Positions 27,701 through 42,700 of a stretch of 64,000 bases of DNA are shown here, in pieces (within the stretch, counting starts at the first letter, position 1; each line of letters begins with the position of its first letter). The notes beneath the pieces are model-generated. The model did no database searches and was not told where the DNA came from. It saw only the letters and a list, made by a program, of their open reading frames with translations. The stretch spans positions 5,392,840 through 5,456,839 of the forward strand of contig OZ026844.1 of assembly GCA_964023205.1 (NCBI GenBank), given 5' to 3'. The DNA comes from Lutraria lutraria. Its lineage: Eukaryota; Mollusca; Bivalvia; Venerida; Mactridae. A program made the translations under genes and the position numbers.

Positions 27701-30700
27701 ACACTTTATGTATTGTTACTTCTGACTACATAATTAGTATTCATGAATCATAAACATGAACAAGAGCAGCTGTTAATAGGACTGCATGCTCGACTATACT
27801 CAGTGCTTGATAATGAAAGAAGAAAATGGTTCACAAAGGGCCATAAATCACTAGTAAATCTGTCAAAATCCACATGAGAGTTATGGGCCTTTAATAATGA
27901 CCTCCAATTATGATCTCAAAGACATATGTGAAGTAACAAGCAAATATCTTTAGTGGTTGATGAGATATAAGTTGTACAAGAGGATGCTCACAAAATTTTT
28001 ACCAATTTGAAGTGTTCTTTGAATAGTCAAGCTAAAAATGTCAAATATTTAAACAAACTCCATTAATAGTCAATTTGTCATGTTTTGAAGTAAAGTGTAA
28101 TAATTAGTTCAAAGATATAGTTTAATGAAAATGAATATTTGGCAAATAATTTTTTTTCCAGACCAAACAAGTCCATGGACGCGGAAAAAAATGTTCAGTC
28201 GGGATTTTTTACGCCTAACATAATTAAACCAGAAAAACACATAAAACAATTACCCACCTTTTCCTCATCATCAATATCCGAGTCTGATGAAGATTGTTCA
28301 GCACCAGCACTTCCAGACCAACTATCAGACTGCATACTGCAACCACTGACTGGTCGCAATCTTCTATTATCTAAACAATCTGACAATGACGAATTACTGG
28401 GACCCAGTCCAGAACTATGTACATTTTCATCACTTTTTGTCTCACTTCTGCCTTTCACATAAGGGCTTGAAGTCTTTGGATACGTTGTCCTCAAAATAAG
28501 AGGATTTTTCATTCCAGGTGAACTAATATCCTGTTCGAAACAACTACTTGAAATCGACATATCCTCGTTAGAACTGATTGCACTTGTTATCACACTGTCA
28601 AAGTCATGCCCAGCAGACGACAAACTAGAATTATCAAAAGAATGAGAAGTATTCATGTTTCTAGGTGGGAGCTTAGGAGGGGACACAGATTTACTATTTT
28701 TATACCCTTTAGCCATGTGACCTTGTCTTGGACTGTTGGTTGACGCCTTAATAAATTTCTCATTGTCGTCTGAAATATCTTGGTAGTCATGGTCATCATC
28801 TGAAGATTCAAAGTCATCATTTATAGAATGATAAAATGCACCACCAGGAGCCATCATAGACATACAGTCTCTCTTATTTTTCATTACATCTTTAGAGTCG
28901 AGGCTCATTGATTTTACCCTGACATCAAGTGGTACAACAGTATCCAGAGATACCCTTGATGATGACGGGGCTTTAACTGCCTGACGTTTAGGAGGTTCTG
29001 GGGCCTTGCGAGTAGGACGTTTCTTATACGGAGATGGTTTGATTTTAGTTTCATTTGAAACATTACCAGATTTTGATGATTCTGATTTACGATGATTCTG
29101 CCTTGGAGATTTTGAATCACTTACATCCATTTTGTCAACAATTGATTTCATTGAGGTTACATCAGATTGACTTCGCTGCACTTTCAATAACTTATGTCTT
29201 TTAGGTTTCGGTGGATGTGGTTTCGCTTTTCCAAGAGTCAGTGAGACATTTGCTGAATTATATCTATCGTCTCTGTTTCGAGACAAATCTGGTAAAGATT
29301 CAGTATCACTTCCACAAGAATCACACAGTGTATGGCTCATTGACCTCAGTCGCTTTTGTTCCTTTTTAGGCCTTGGAGGTCGTACTGGTATTTCTGATGA
29401 ATGTACATCCACAGAATGTGACCTTGATGTTTTACACACCTCTCCACCATTCAGATATGGTGATGACTTCTTCTCAGGTGAGGATCCTGACCTTGTGAGT
29501 GAAGAATGTTTAAAACTACGTGTCAGAATATCTTCAATCTCATTCAGTAACGAGGAAGGTTCAAGAATTGATTTATCATCAAGTATTTCATTGTTACCCC
29601 TTTTCACAATATTAGGTTTAACATTAGCATCCTCACTTTCATTTTTATCATTATTTTCTTCATTCTCTGCAGAAGTTTCTATTCTTTGTATAAACTTATC
29701 ATGATCTTCATCATCACTACTTTCAAGTAAATGTCCGATACTTTTTAATTCTTCCAAAGTGAGTTCTTCCCCTTCATCAAGATTTTCTTCTCTAACAATC
29801 TTCTTTCTAAGAATTACTGAGTGATCACCAGCATTAGTGTCAGGTTCAAGTTCAGTTATATGAGATTGAGATCTGGCATGTTTTTCTATTACTCTGTATT
29901 GTACCTCTTCTTCTTCAAATCCATTTTTTGTCTCTGTATCTACACTTTGTTTCTGTTCAAAAGAATCCTGGCTTGTGTTTTCAGGTGCTTCAATCACGAA
30001 AGTATTGCGCTTTTCATCACATAAAGAGTCTTTCATCTTTCTTCCAGCAGACACAGTCTGTTCAACAGACTCCAGATTATCTTTTTCAGATGGTTCAACC
30101 ACAAAAGTATTACGTTTGGCATCACCCTTCATATCATTTGTCTTTTTGTCCTGGTCAGCAATTTCAGATGGTTCAACCACAAAAGTATTACGTTTAGCCT
30201 CACTCTCGTTATCATTTGTCTTTTTGTCCTTATTAACAATTTCAGACTGTTCAACCACAAAAGTGTTGCATTTAGCATCACCTACAGAAGGAGTTTTGTC
30301 ATGAGACACATTTCCATTTTCTTGCATATAACTACTATCACCAATAACTATATTATCAAATGTTTCGTCAGAGCCTGATAGTCTGTTTATAGATAATCTT
30401 TTTCTTGGAGTAGGTCTAGGTCTAGCTGTAGGGACTGGCTTCCTTGGCACTGGCTTTGGGAGAGGTTTTGGGCTTCCCTTAGGTTTTGGTTTTTCAGAGG
30501 AATCCTTTGTAATATCATCATTTTTACTTTCTTTGTCATGTCCAACAACACCCTTTTGATCCTTATCTTTTACAACATGGAATGTATTGTCAGCATTTTC
30601 TGTATGTGTCTTTTCTGGTGAACTCTGAACACTCGAGGATGCTGAAAAAGTCTTTTCATTGTCAGTAACAGGATTTTGATCACAAACAGACTTTGGTTTC

Positions 30701-33700
30701 GGAGTAAGTCTAGGAGGAGGTTTTCGAGGTAAGATTGGAGAATTTCTAGGAGAACTTTTGGGTGAATTCTTTGGAGAAACAATAGATTTATTGAACCAAA
30801 CAGTAGAATCACCAGTGCTTTTTCCATGTTCTTTCAAAAAATGTATTCCAGACACAGAGTTCACATTATTTGAATTTGTTTTATCAGTTTTATGACTATC
30901 AGTGTTTTTATCTATAACTGACTTGGTTTTATTGGAAGGTCTAGGCTTTTCAGGGACTTTTGGTACTGATTTTGTAGAAGATTTTGAAGACAAAAACTTT
31001 GATTTTAAATTTGCGAAAGCAAAGTTGTCACTGTCATTATCTGAATTACCCCCAGAAGAAATATTCTCTGGTATTTTATCACAGTCAGAAGCAGGAATCT
31101 CATTTGTAGTGTTACTGTTTGTTGAACTCTTCTGTTCAGGTAGATCTTCTGATCCTGAATCAGGAAGTGTTGATTCATCATCACAGATTATTTTTATGTC
31201 CGTACCACACTTTTCATTATTCTTTAATGATGCTCTTGGAGGGTGTTTAGGTAAAGAAGGGGTTGTCTTTTTAGCAGAAGTCCCTTTTGGGGAACTCTTG
31301 GGTAATGGTGGAGGAGGCCCTTTTGGACGTTGGGTGATGGTCCTTGGAGGAGATACATTGGGTGAATCATGGCTAATATATTGTGCAGTTTCTTCTTTAA
31401 CTGGTGCTTTAGTTATAGGAACAGGAGGTTGCTCTGTAGTAAACAAATATGACATTTACAATTCAAATGCTGGGCTAGATAGGAATTATCTTAAAATCCT
31501 GACAAATTGTGCTCTTTATTCAATGTAAAAAAGTGCAATTATTCAAAATGTACTCTACTGGAAAATGCACTCATTCAAATTCTAAGACAAATCTGTTGCC
31601 ATTCTGAATTAGTGCAATTTAACCATTCATCATTTCTAACCAGTTAATAAAGAAAGCCACTAAGTACATGAAGATAGAATCATTATTATTTAATCCCATT
31701 TCTATCCATTGACTAAGCTATTAATTGACAAAATATGTGCAGTAATAAAATCACCAACAGAGGAACAAATTGTCAGAGCACATCATCCACACTTAACTGA
31801 TCTTATAAAACCAGAATATCTTTCTCTACTCAGCAAGACTGGCAAGTTAAACATATTAAATCCCTCAACACTAACCATCTTTGACAATTCACTTAACATA
31901 GGACAGATGATTTAAGATGATATTATTACCATTAAGGGATGAAGCTTTCTCCAATAATTTACCAGGCTTTGCTGCAACGGCTGGCTTTTTGGGTAATGAT
32001 GGTTTTGGTTTCAATATCTGCGGAGGAGGCCTGAAAAATAAGATAGCGAAGATTAAACTATTTATCAATTTAATCATTTTCGCATACTCATGAACGTTTT
32101 ATCATACATGTTTATATCATATCAGTAGAAATGTCATATACAGATTGGTGGTCTGCTTTTGAAGGTCAAATTAATTGCACCTGGCATTTCCTTGGAATCT
32201 GTTTTTGATCTTTCTATTATAAATATCTGGGAGATTGTACAATTAATATTCTTAAATGATGACAGTTCTTGGGAAAAGAAACTATATCCACTGACAAATT
32301 AGAATACATGTATATTAAAGGTATTTAAAACAAGAGGGCCAACATGGCCCTATATCACGCAAATGAGAGTCATTGCTTGCTGATGAAAACATTGGTTTAA
32401 GCCAGTGTACGTCATGAGGTCTGTAGCTGATTTGACTCGGATAACCTTATTTTTTACCCTAGATGACCCATGATCGAGCTTGTACAAGATATCATGAAGA
32501 CAAATATTCTGACAAGGTTTGGTGAAAATCCTGTATTAAATTTCAGTTTATTAGATTGTTCGAAAAATTTCAAGGCAGACATAATGAGGAACACTTTCTT
32601 ACATTATTTTAAAGAAAAAGAGTTTGCTTCATCAAATTTTTAAAATGATCTCTCTTACATTATTCTGGTGAATACTACAGGGGCAGCAACTGCATGAATA
32701 TTATAGTGATACCTCTAGTTTATCATATCTGTCCACAGCTAAGTCTAATAAAAGCCCCTCACTAAAAAAAACTCACTGTCAGTGACTAATCATTAATAAT
32801 TAAATATGCCTTCAAATCATATCTCATTCAAAATCATTTTTACCATACATTGTAATTTGAAAACATCTGTAAAAAATTCTGCCCTTGGGTATTCTTAGGT
32901 AATTGCGGAGAGCAATAATTTACTACATACAGTCAATCCTGTGAACAAAGTCTACCCTTGGGAAAGACAACATTTTTGACAGGTGGTCTTTATTTAGAGG
33001 TCATCTTGTTCTGAATATTTAGGGACAACTTTTAAATGAATGACTGGGTGCCCATTATTTGGAGGTGGGCTGCAGTTTGACTGTCCATACATAAAATACA
33101 ATGTTTAGGGTACATAGTATCTTAACTTCAGAAATGCTTGGTTCATGTCAAAATCAATCAACACAAAAAGCAAGAGATGAAATGTCTCTAGATAATGCCT
33201 TTTGGTTTTAATCTATGAAAGAAAGATGGAGGATGAAGACAATGAGGGTGGAGTCCATTATGAGAGAATGAAACATTTCTTTGAACTATTTACAACAGTT
33301 GTATTGTTGTTTGTTCTCTTGGGGGAATAATCTTCCACTGATAAAACTGCCAGAACAATATTATGTATTTCTCTACAACAAAAACAATGGTGAAAGATGT
33401 TTTACAAAACTTGGGTTAGAACCAGATCTTATTTCAGTTATAAAGAAACGATTACCTAATGCTCATAATAATACTGTTTATATGATACAATCATTCGCTC
33501 AGCTGCATTGAATCAGCCATTCTTTTTTATTTTATAAATATTTGATGCAAACATTCAGCATTTATATTGCACTATAAAACACAGACACTTACAGGTATAC
33601 AAGCAGGGAATATAATAACTCAGTAGAAAAAAATATAAATTAGGCATTAATGAACAGCAAATTGAAGTTACAGGCAATGGTCTGTAGACAGTTAGGAATG

Positions 33701-36700
33701 GGGCAGGCATCTAGTACTTCATCATTTAACAACAACCAAAAATTATAGGGCTTTCAATTGATCCTTAAAATGGCATTCATTTTTGACTCTTGACATTAGC
33801 AAAATAAACCTTCTGACTTTTTTTCATTTTTTTTCACTATTCATGTGACTCTTAAAATTTGTATTGGCTAAGAGCCATTTTTTACTCTCCACTTATTACG
33901 ACAGGTGGGCACTAACTATTTTTTAAAAATCTAAGTAAGGGGATTTACTTTGTATGGTCAGGTTCCCCTTAATGCACAATTTCTTAAAATGTTTTATTTC
34001 AACTCATAAAGGGACTCCAAACCCCCAGACTGCCCTCAGAGGTTAATTAAGTCCTGAGAAATTGAGAGACACTTTATCTCTGATTTATCCAATTATTCAT
34101 ATCCAATAAGATTATCATTACATGGAAATGTTATCAGAAAAGATAACATCGCAGTGATACAAGAAAGTCAAGTTATAAATATTTTATTGAAGTTTGGGTT
34201 TACTTGGAGCTATAAACAAGATGTTTCTTACAGGAGCTTGGAAAATAGAAATTTGTTAGTTTGTGTAGGTTGAATTTCAACCCACTGTTCAAATAGACTG
34301 GTTATTTAATTACACCAGTGTGTCACCATGACTCCTGTCAAATACTGTAGTTAATCAAAATTCAAGAACTATTTATGAACTATATAAGAAAAGTTCAAGA
34401 AAAATTTATGTTTTCATGTTGTTCAAAATTCAGGATTAATCCTGATGAAGGCCAATATGGCCTAAATGTTGATTAATCAATTAAACAATTTAATTATTAT
34501 TGAAGTTAAGACTTCTTTTTTACAAAAAATATTTGAAGAGTAAGGGAACCTTTGAGAACATTCTCGAAGAAACCATCTTGCTATCAATGCTCAGATCTTC
34601 TGAGTCTAAAATTCATGAACGTAAGCTTTGTAAACACATTATTGATCATTTTGACTAGAAGCAATGTCTACACTATTATAGAAATGGTAATTTACCATCA
34701 GCAAATAATACAACAAGCTAGGTTCCACATATAGCCTTGTCAAGATTCTTTACTTCCACATTATCTTTCTTAGAAGTTCATAACAGTCAAACTTGTAAAC
34801 AAAGGCCACCCTAGAGAAAGACAACATGTGACCTTTATTGTCAGGTGGTCCTTATTCGGGGGTTAATTTGCTCTAAATAATCAATGACAGTTTAAAAAAC
34901 TGGCCTTCATTCACAGGGTGGCCTTTTTTCAGAGGAGGCCGCTGACACAGGTATGACTGTAATGCAAAATTCCAGACTTTTGAGATACCGACCAACTTGT
35001 GCAAAAGATGAACTGTAACTTAAATCTGACCCAATTATTAAATTCATTCAGTTTTTTGTTTTCAATTAAAAATATTTCCATTTCATTTCAACCTGAACAA
35101 AAAACAACCCCCAATAAAGACCAATTAAGCTTTCCCTAAGGTGGCCTTTCCAAACATTTTTTGTTCATCAACATTTTTCTTTTTGCCTGCTTTTACCCCT
35201 GTAGTAAATTATTTAAATAATAAATGGAGAAGATCTACAAATAGTGCAACATTCCAATCATGAGGGAAATATTCCACCACTTAATCCATCAAAGATCCAA
35301 TATGATCAAAGATATATATCAATCTTATACAGCATACATGTTTTCTTTGATTTGTATTCAAGAATAATAAAGATGGAAGTTCCAGGCATATGATAATTTC
35401 TCACAGACAGAATCAAAGTAAACATGAAGAAATTTGTTGAACATCATTTCTAGGAAATGCACACAACAATAGAAATATCACAAATACAGTCAAACCTGTT
35501 TTAGTGGCCATCTCTGAATAAAGACCACGCTGTGAATAAAGCCCATTCTTTTAAAAACTGTCATTGAATATTGAGGACAAAATGAGGTCCAAATATAGGC
35601 AACCTGTCAATAAAAGTCACATTTGTTCTTTCCAAAGGGTGGCCTTTGTTCACAGGTCTGAGTGTCCAAAATTATGGTTAATCTGAATTTATGCAAATCT
35701 GTAAAACTAAGAGCCTGAGTCAACAAGAGCTTCATCCAATAGCTATAACAAGTATAATCAATATAGCTGGGCCTGTGTTCTGAATTTCCCACAGAAGGTC
35801 AAAGATCATTCCAAAACTTGAAGTAATCATATCCTCATGAATCAGCTAGACCACCAAATACTAACTTTTATACTTTCAGCTAATTATTAGAGTAGCTGCA
35901 TGAAGTTTAACTGTGATTCTAGTAAGTTATGTGCAGTATAATGTTATAATAATTATAATTCAACTCTAAAAAATATCAATGAACACTTAAAACATTGAAA
36001 AGCACTTATAAGACACATATAAATACTTGCCAGTTTGCTTATAGGGTGCAACCTCCCTACAACAGCCATCAATGTAAATGACAAAAAATGGGAGTTGTAA
36101 AGAGGTGACTGTTATTAAGAGAGTGAAAATAGAGTATAAGGTCAATTTAGGTAGCTAGTATACTGGCTGTAACAGGGAAGTGGCTGTTGTTTGGAGGTGA
36201 CCATTCATGGAGGTTACACTGTAATTCAAATACAATGTAAATGGTAGACCCAATTAAGGACACATTATTGATGAAATGGACTAAGAAATCTGAAGGCCAA
36301 CAGTCCATTAAGGCCAATTTTCCTCTCCCCTATGGTGATATTTGTTCAAAATTATTAGACTGTGAACAGCTTGCAATAAATACAATACAGTGCACCTTGA
36401 CCAAGCATAAAAACAGGCCAAACTTAAGTTGTTAACCACTAAACTTTTTAGCATGTGCATGTGACATTTCTTACAAGACCACAGACACATGTATTGTACT
36501 TCATGTGTCAAAGTTAGTATTATAGTGCACCACTTGTATGTAATGTGAGGATGAATACAAAGTAAGAAATGTGTCCATATGGAATCATATACATTGTCTA
36601 AGTAAAACCTAGATAATATTCAACCACACCTAATTTTGAATGAAATATAACCTAATAAATGTCTCTGTTCATCCCTAATAAACACTCTCATTCATCCCTA

Positions 36701-39700
36701 ATTACCACCCCATTCACCCTTATAAATACACCAATTTTCCCCCAATAAATGCACAAGTTCACCCTAATTATCACCCCAAATCCTCCTAATAAATTGTCCA
36801 CTACCCCCCTATCAATTGCCTCAGTTCATCGGTGATCAAAGCCCCTGTTCCCCTAATGAACGCCCCTGTTCAACCCCTAATAAATGCCCCAGTTCAATCC
36901 CTAATAAATGCCCATGTTCCCCCTAATAAATGCCCATGTTCATCTTAAATAAAATTCCCAGTTTTCCCTTAATAAATGCCCCAGTTCACCACCTAATTAA
37001 TGCCCCAATTGATCCCAAATAAATTTCCCATCTTTTACCTAATAAATGTCCACCCCAGTTTTCTCCTAAAAATGATGCATACCCTGATAAACATGTCCAC
37101 TCTTTCAGAGAAAAAATGACAAAAAATCATAACACTTTATTAATCTATAAAATCGTATTGGATGCATCCAAATATTGTAGTAACTTCATATGTTAAAATA
37201 AATAGAACAAATCAGTAAAATACAATATGTCCCTTAGGGTATTCACTGTGGTTGATAATATTGATTTTCCTGTTACAATGTCATCAAATGTACAGATGAC
37301 CAGTAATTTTATCAACAGTTTGTTTCTTGTTCAAACTAGAAATGTGTCAGGATGACATGAATGCTACAGCTGAGAACTAAGTCAAAAAGGGGCCATAACT
37401 CCTGTGAAAATGTTAGGATTTTAACATAAATCAAATTTGACCCATATTTTATTAATATGCACCTTCATGTAAAATATGGAACCAATCCATGAAATATATC
37501 TTGAGTTATCGTTCGGAAATCAAAATTGGAATGGATGGACAGGAGTAACACTTAAATATTTTGAACAACGTGAGCATAAAAATGGATCTATGACTAAGTT
37601 CAACAACACTTCACTGTATGTTTCATAAAACACATTACATTGTATTGCTCATTCCATCCAGCAAAGAATAACCTACTTGTATATTTCATGATATTCTTTC
37701 AGTGATAGGGCAATAAAAATGACAAGCATGATTCACTTGTAATGTCAATGATAAGATACCAGTAAAATAATGGGATAAATGGTTCAAATTATGGTATAAA
37801 CTGACAGAAAAATGTGATCTATTTTGCTCAGGAGTTAAATAAGTTTCCTCTAGTTTTCATGAATCAACAGAAAATTCAAAGGAGAAGATTAATAGTTTAG
37901 CTCAGAAAAAAGCTCGCCCTTCTTTTTTTATCCAATCAGTGACAATTTAAGGATTTTTAAAAATTTTTTTGGCTTTATTATCTTAATAGAATATAAAACC
38001 ATTATTCTAACTTCTTAGTTTCGAAGAACAACTTTAATAGTACACACTGCACATGCTCAGTGGCAGTTAGAATGTACATTTGGGTGTTTTTCTTAATAAG
38101 AAAGCAACAGACCTTACTGCTCCTTTAAACTTCTTAAATATGCACTCAAACCTATACATACCTGGAACAATAGCTAAACAATGCTTAAACTCAAGCAGGA
38201 TATTGATATTACACACTGAATAAATTGTAATCCAAACAAATGCAAGTAATCTTACTATGTTACATATGTGTCAGGATATTAATCATTATACACTATACAG
38301 TAAACTTACAAGTACCTTATCAGTGACTTTTTCAGGATTTTTGTTCGAGGCATTATTTACGTCATTGTCGTAACTTCATTAACAACAATAAAAGACACAA
38401 CTATTAACACAAGATCCAACAATCAGTAATTAATATTCAGTCATGAAAGATTAATGTAAAAGGGGGTATATACATAATGCCACCCCTTGACTTAACCCTG
38501 TATGGGCCTGATTGACAGACGTATGGTAATCATGATATGCTCCCCGTTCCACTTGATGCCGAGGGGGGCAGAGGGCATAAAAGACAACAATTTTTTTCAC
38601 ATATCTGAATGTGAAGACAGATGCAGCACATACAAACTGACAGATCGAGGGTTCAGCGCAACAGTGTCGTAACTTGTATTGAAATAAGAACAAGATACTA
38701 CAGTGTTGCGCTGAGCCCTCGAGATGGAAATCATTACAATATGAAAGTTTAACATTAACAAGTCCTCAGATTTCCTCACAATTGCATCAAGGAAATGAGT
38801 CAGAATCAGCCAGTTAAAATCAAAGTGCTAGGGCATTAAGTTAAGCACACATGTAATATAACATGTTGTGCACGTTGCATTCAGCATTAAATAAAGAGCA
38901 TTAATATTAATAACATGCTTATAACTATTAAGTAGTAACAGGAGTTAAAGCTTTTATATCATCATCTTAAATTGTTAACAAAGCTGGCATCTTATGATTT
39001 TACAGGCTTTAATGAAAACCAATGAACTCTCTCAAATGAATTCTGATATTAAGAGGAGACAATTTATTCCCATATTAAGGGGAGATAATTTATTCCCATA
39101 TTAAACGGAGACATTTCATCCCCATATTAAGGGGAGATAATTTATTCCCATATTAAGAGGAGACAATTTATTCCCATATTAAGGGGATATAATTTATTCC
39201 CATATTAAGGGGAGACAATTTATTCTCATATTAAGGGAAACAATTTATTCTCACAATAAGGGGAGATAATTTATCCTCACATTAAGGGGAGACAATTAAG
39301 TAGTAATTCTTTAAGTGATCTCACACAGACATATTAACAGACATTCCCGAAAGTGATGGTCCAATGACCCTGAGATGTAAAACATTGGTCGGCCTGGGAC
39401 AAAACAACTTTACGACCTGTCTGAATGTCCAATGATATTATACATCTCATTTCTACCTCGGAACAAAAAGTCTGGACAATTATGAGAATCAAAACAACTA
39501 ATATTTAGTATTTTATTTAGATTGAATTTTGAAGAATAAGAACATGGCAATTCTAGATTCTCTGAATTATCAATAGCTAATCCAGCAAAATTTGGTAGGT
39601 TTATTTACATGTATCATACAATCAGTCACGTTAGAGTCAGTCAAAGGTGTTGTCATAATTATATTCATTTGAATTCATCGCTATTTTTCAAGAATTTTTT

Positions 39701-42700
39701 AGTCAAACATGTATACGGCGGCCAATTCACTTAACCAGTTTTCCAGGACTATACTCTAACCAGAACTGACTTAATCATACCAATGGAGGAAAAACAACAT
39801 TTATGTAAAATTTTCATGGAAGGGTATGAACTATTGCGACTGGGAATCTAACCCAGATCGTTGGGTTACGATTTTGTCATATCTTACCTGGGTTTATTAG
39901 CCAGATTGTTAATCATCGGTGTTTCTGTCCCTGAAAATATAGAAGTACAAAACTTTATAAATTGACATACGTCTCAATGAGTAATTATATAGTCAAACCT
40001 GTGTCAGTCCTCACCTCCAAATAAAGGCAATCCTGTGAATAGCAGCCATTATTTAAAATGTCACTGATTATTTAGAAAAAATTTAATTAATGACCTCCAA
40101 ATAAAGGCCATCTGACATTAAATGTCACATTTTGTCTTTTCAACATAGGCTTTTGTTCACAAGTTTGACTGTAGATATTATAAAACACTGGAGCAAAGTA
40201 CAATGATGATACTTAAATATCTCAAAAGTGTGAACATAAGATGATAATATTATGTAAATATAAAATATCATTTTTAACATAAGCCCATATATCTACACAA
40301 TAAATGTCTGTATAAACACAATGTATGTGTATGTATAGTAAGTACCTTAAATCAATGACTATATTAGCTAATACTGTAACAGGTGATGCATACTGATGCG
40401 TGATCAAACTTTGATGTAAGATTGAAATATGTAGAGTTAAACAGTGTTTATCCAGATATACAGTTTTGTATAACAATTTTAAAACACATGCTTCTGGGTT
40501 ACCATTTAGAATTAACCTAAATCTGTCTTATGATTAATTTAACTAAGATCAGAAAACGTTATCATGGTAACCAAACTAATCCCTTTTCTTTGAATGTCGA
40601 CCCCTTGAGTTTCTTATGAAAAATCGAGTACGCAAAAAAATATTTTGGAACATAAGGATAGCCTTAGAATAATGAAACAAATCTATGCATATATGAATCA
40701 CTAACAACCAATGAATTATTCATGATGTGATAATTGCTTTATAAAGCACATGAGCCATGCATGCAATAAAATATGGTCAAGACATCACCATTATCATCTT
40801 TATAGCTACATAATATGTTTATTTATGATTATTATACAATGTAAACATGAATCACCTTATATATATAGATATCTTTATTCATCTATGAAATTGTAATAAT
40901 ATTATGTAATTGTATAGTGCTATTATATTGACCTGTCAAAGCTGAACAATTACACGGTCGCTGGAACGAGATTGTTTTTTAAGCTGTGTACTATAACAGT
41001 CGATGGTTTTCATTTATTTTACTGTTAGGGATTGTTCAATTGTATGTTTATATAATATTACATTGCACATTGTTAAATACATGATTGTACATTTGACAAC
41101 TGTGATAACGAAAACTATTATAGATTACAAAGGTAATTGAATCTCACCAAAGCTTAAAAATAAATGCCAGCATTGAGCCATTGACATGAAATTATGCATT
41201 TATGACAGTTTTATAAATTATCTTTATACACCAATAAAATTGTAATAATATTATATACATGTATGAATTTATCTAACACAGACAGTTAAACAAACAATAA
41301 AATCCTTCACAGGTAATATAACGTAACAGCTAATTAACAACATAATTATAGGACCAGTATCACTTGTACGAATGTCAATACAAGACAATACACATTTAAT
41401 ATTGTATAGTCATGTATACAAAATAAATAACTTGCTAAAAATAAACAATGTCACAATGATGCTAGAATTATAGATATTCAGTCAATTTTTGAATAACATC
41501 AATTTTTTATAACATTTTTATATAAATTTTTAGAAAATGCAAAAACAACAACATTTTTTATATAATTATTTTTTGAAATTGCGGAAAAAACAACAAATAT
41601 TTCTTTCACAAGATAAAGATCAATGCTTGGAGTTTTAAAGGTGAAACTTATATGCTCCCTTAAATATATTTGAATATTTTATAGTGTAGAACTACTCACT
41701 GGGGCTCATAGACTAAGTTTTCTTCAACCAATTAATATCTAGAATGAAACTTCTCCCAAATACATTCTCCAGTCAGACATCTAGCTAGCTAATAATAAGA
41801 GATCATGTACGTTATTGATTTATCCTAAGTTTGAGTCCACATCTTTACAGAATGGCAGAAAAAAAATATCGGAGCATATTAGTCATTCACGAAAGTTACA
41901 GATTCACAGAATCACAGAAAAAACAACATTGGGGCATGTTGTTAGTCATTCATGAACATTTAAGATTCAGTTAAATTGATGGACGAAAACGTTCTGACTC
42001 ATGTATTCATGAGAAAGACATGCAGTAAACCAGAGAATCATGGCAAGTCATTCAAACATCAGGATGTATGTGCACATTTAAGTATTATCAAACAGCTAGT
42101 GAGTAGTGAGCATCTAAAAATTTACTGTATAAACTCTCAGTCACATATCACCAAGAGTCAGGGTCACTTCGCAACTTCCCAGCTTTAATGGTTGAGGAAG
42201 GTCCCAAGCATACACCTGGGCAGAACCACTCACCATCTGTTAGGTAGCTGGATGGCTTCCTCACATATGAAATAGGTAGGATTTGAATTCGAAGCAGTAA
42301 GGGGATAGTGACACTTCCAGTCAGAAACTGTAATCAATTGAGTGACTTGACCATGTAGGCCTAACAAAGCATTTTTGAATAGATTTCTTTTTTAAATGCT
42401 GCCTGATGACAATGACCCACACACAAAAAGTGAAATAACCATATCATTCACATAAAGTTATACCGAAACAAAATTGGTTCCAAAATCAATATCTTATTAG
42501 GCTCATTGACAGCAAGTATGCATTTGTTTTCTTCCTGGTTGATGAGCAGTATTATACCACATGCAGAGCCTGAATTTTGTATATTTAAGGACATTAATAT
42601 ACAATGTATCTGATATACAGGTAATCTTATCTCAGGTTTAAATATGCCATATATAGGCAAAACCCGCGTAATACTGTACGGGTATTTTGAAACAAATGGA

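Noticed and set aside
30902..31528. 208-residue plus-strand open frame
   Set aside because: Antisense shadow of FGD6 exon 4, which has strong homology context and splice signals.
31709..31915. 68-residue plus-strand open frame in intron 3
   Set aside because: No recognisable family, no splice support and typical chance length for AT-rich DNA.
33281..33511. 76-residue plus-strand open frame in intron 2
   Set aside because: Considered as a possible retroelement fragment, but no motif could be recognised.
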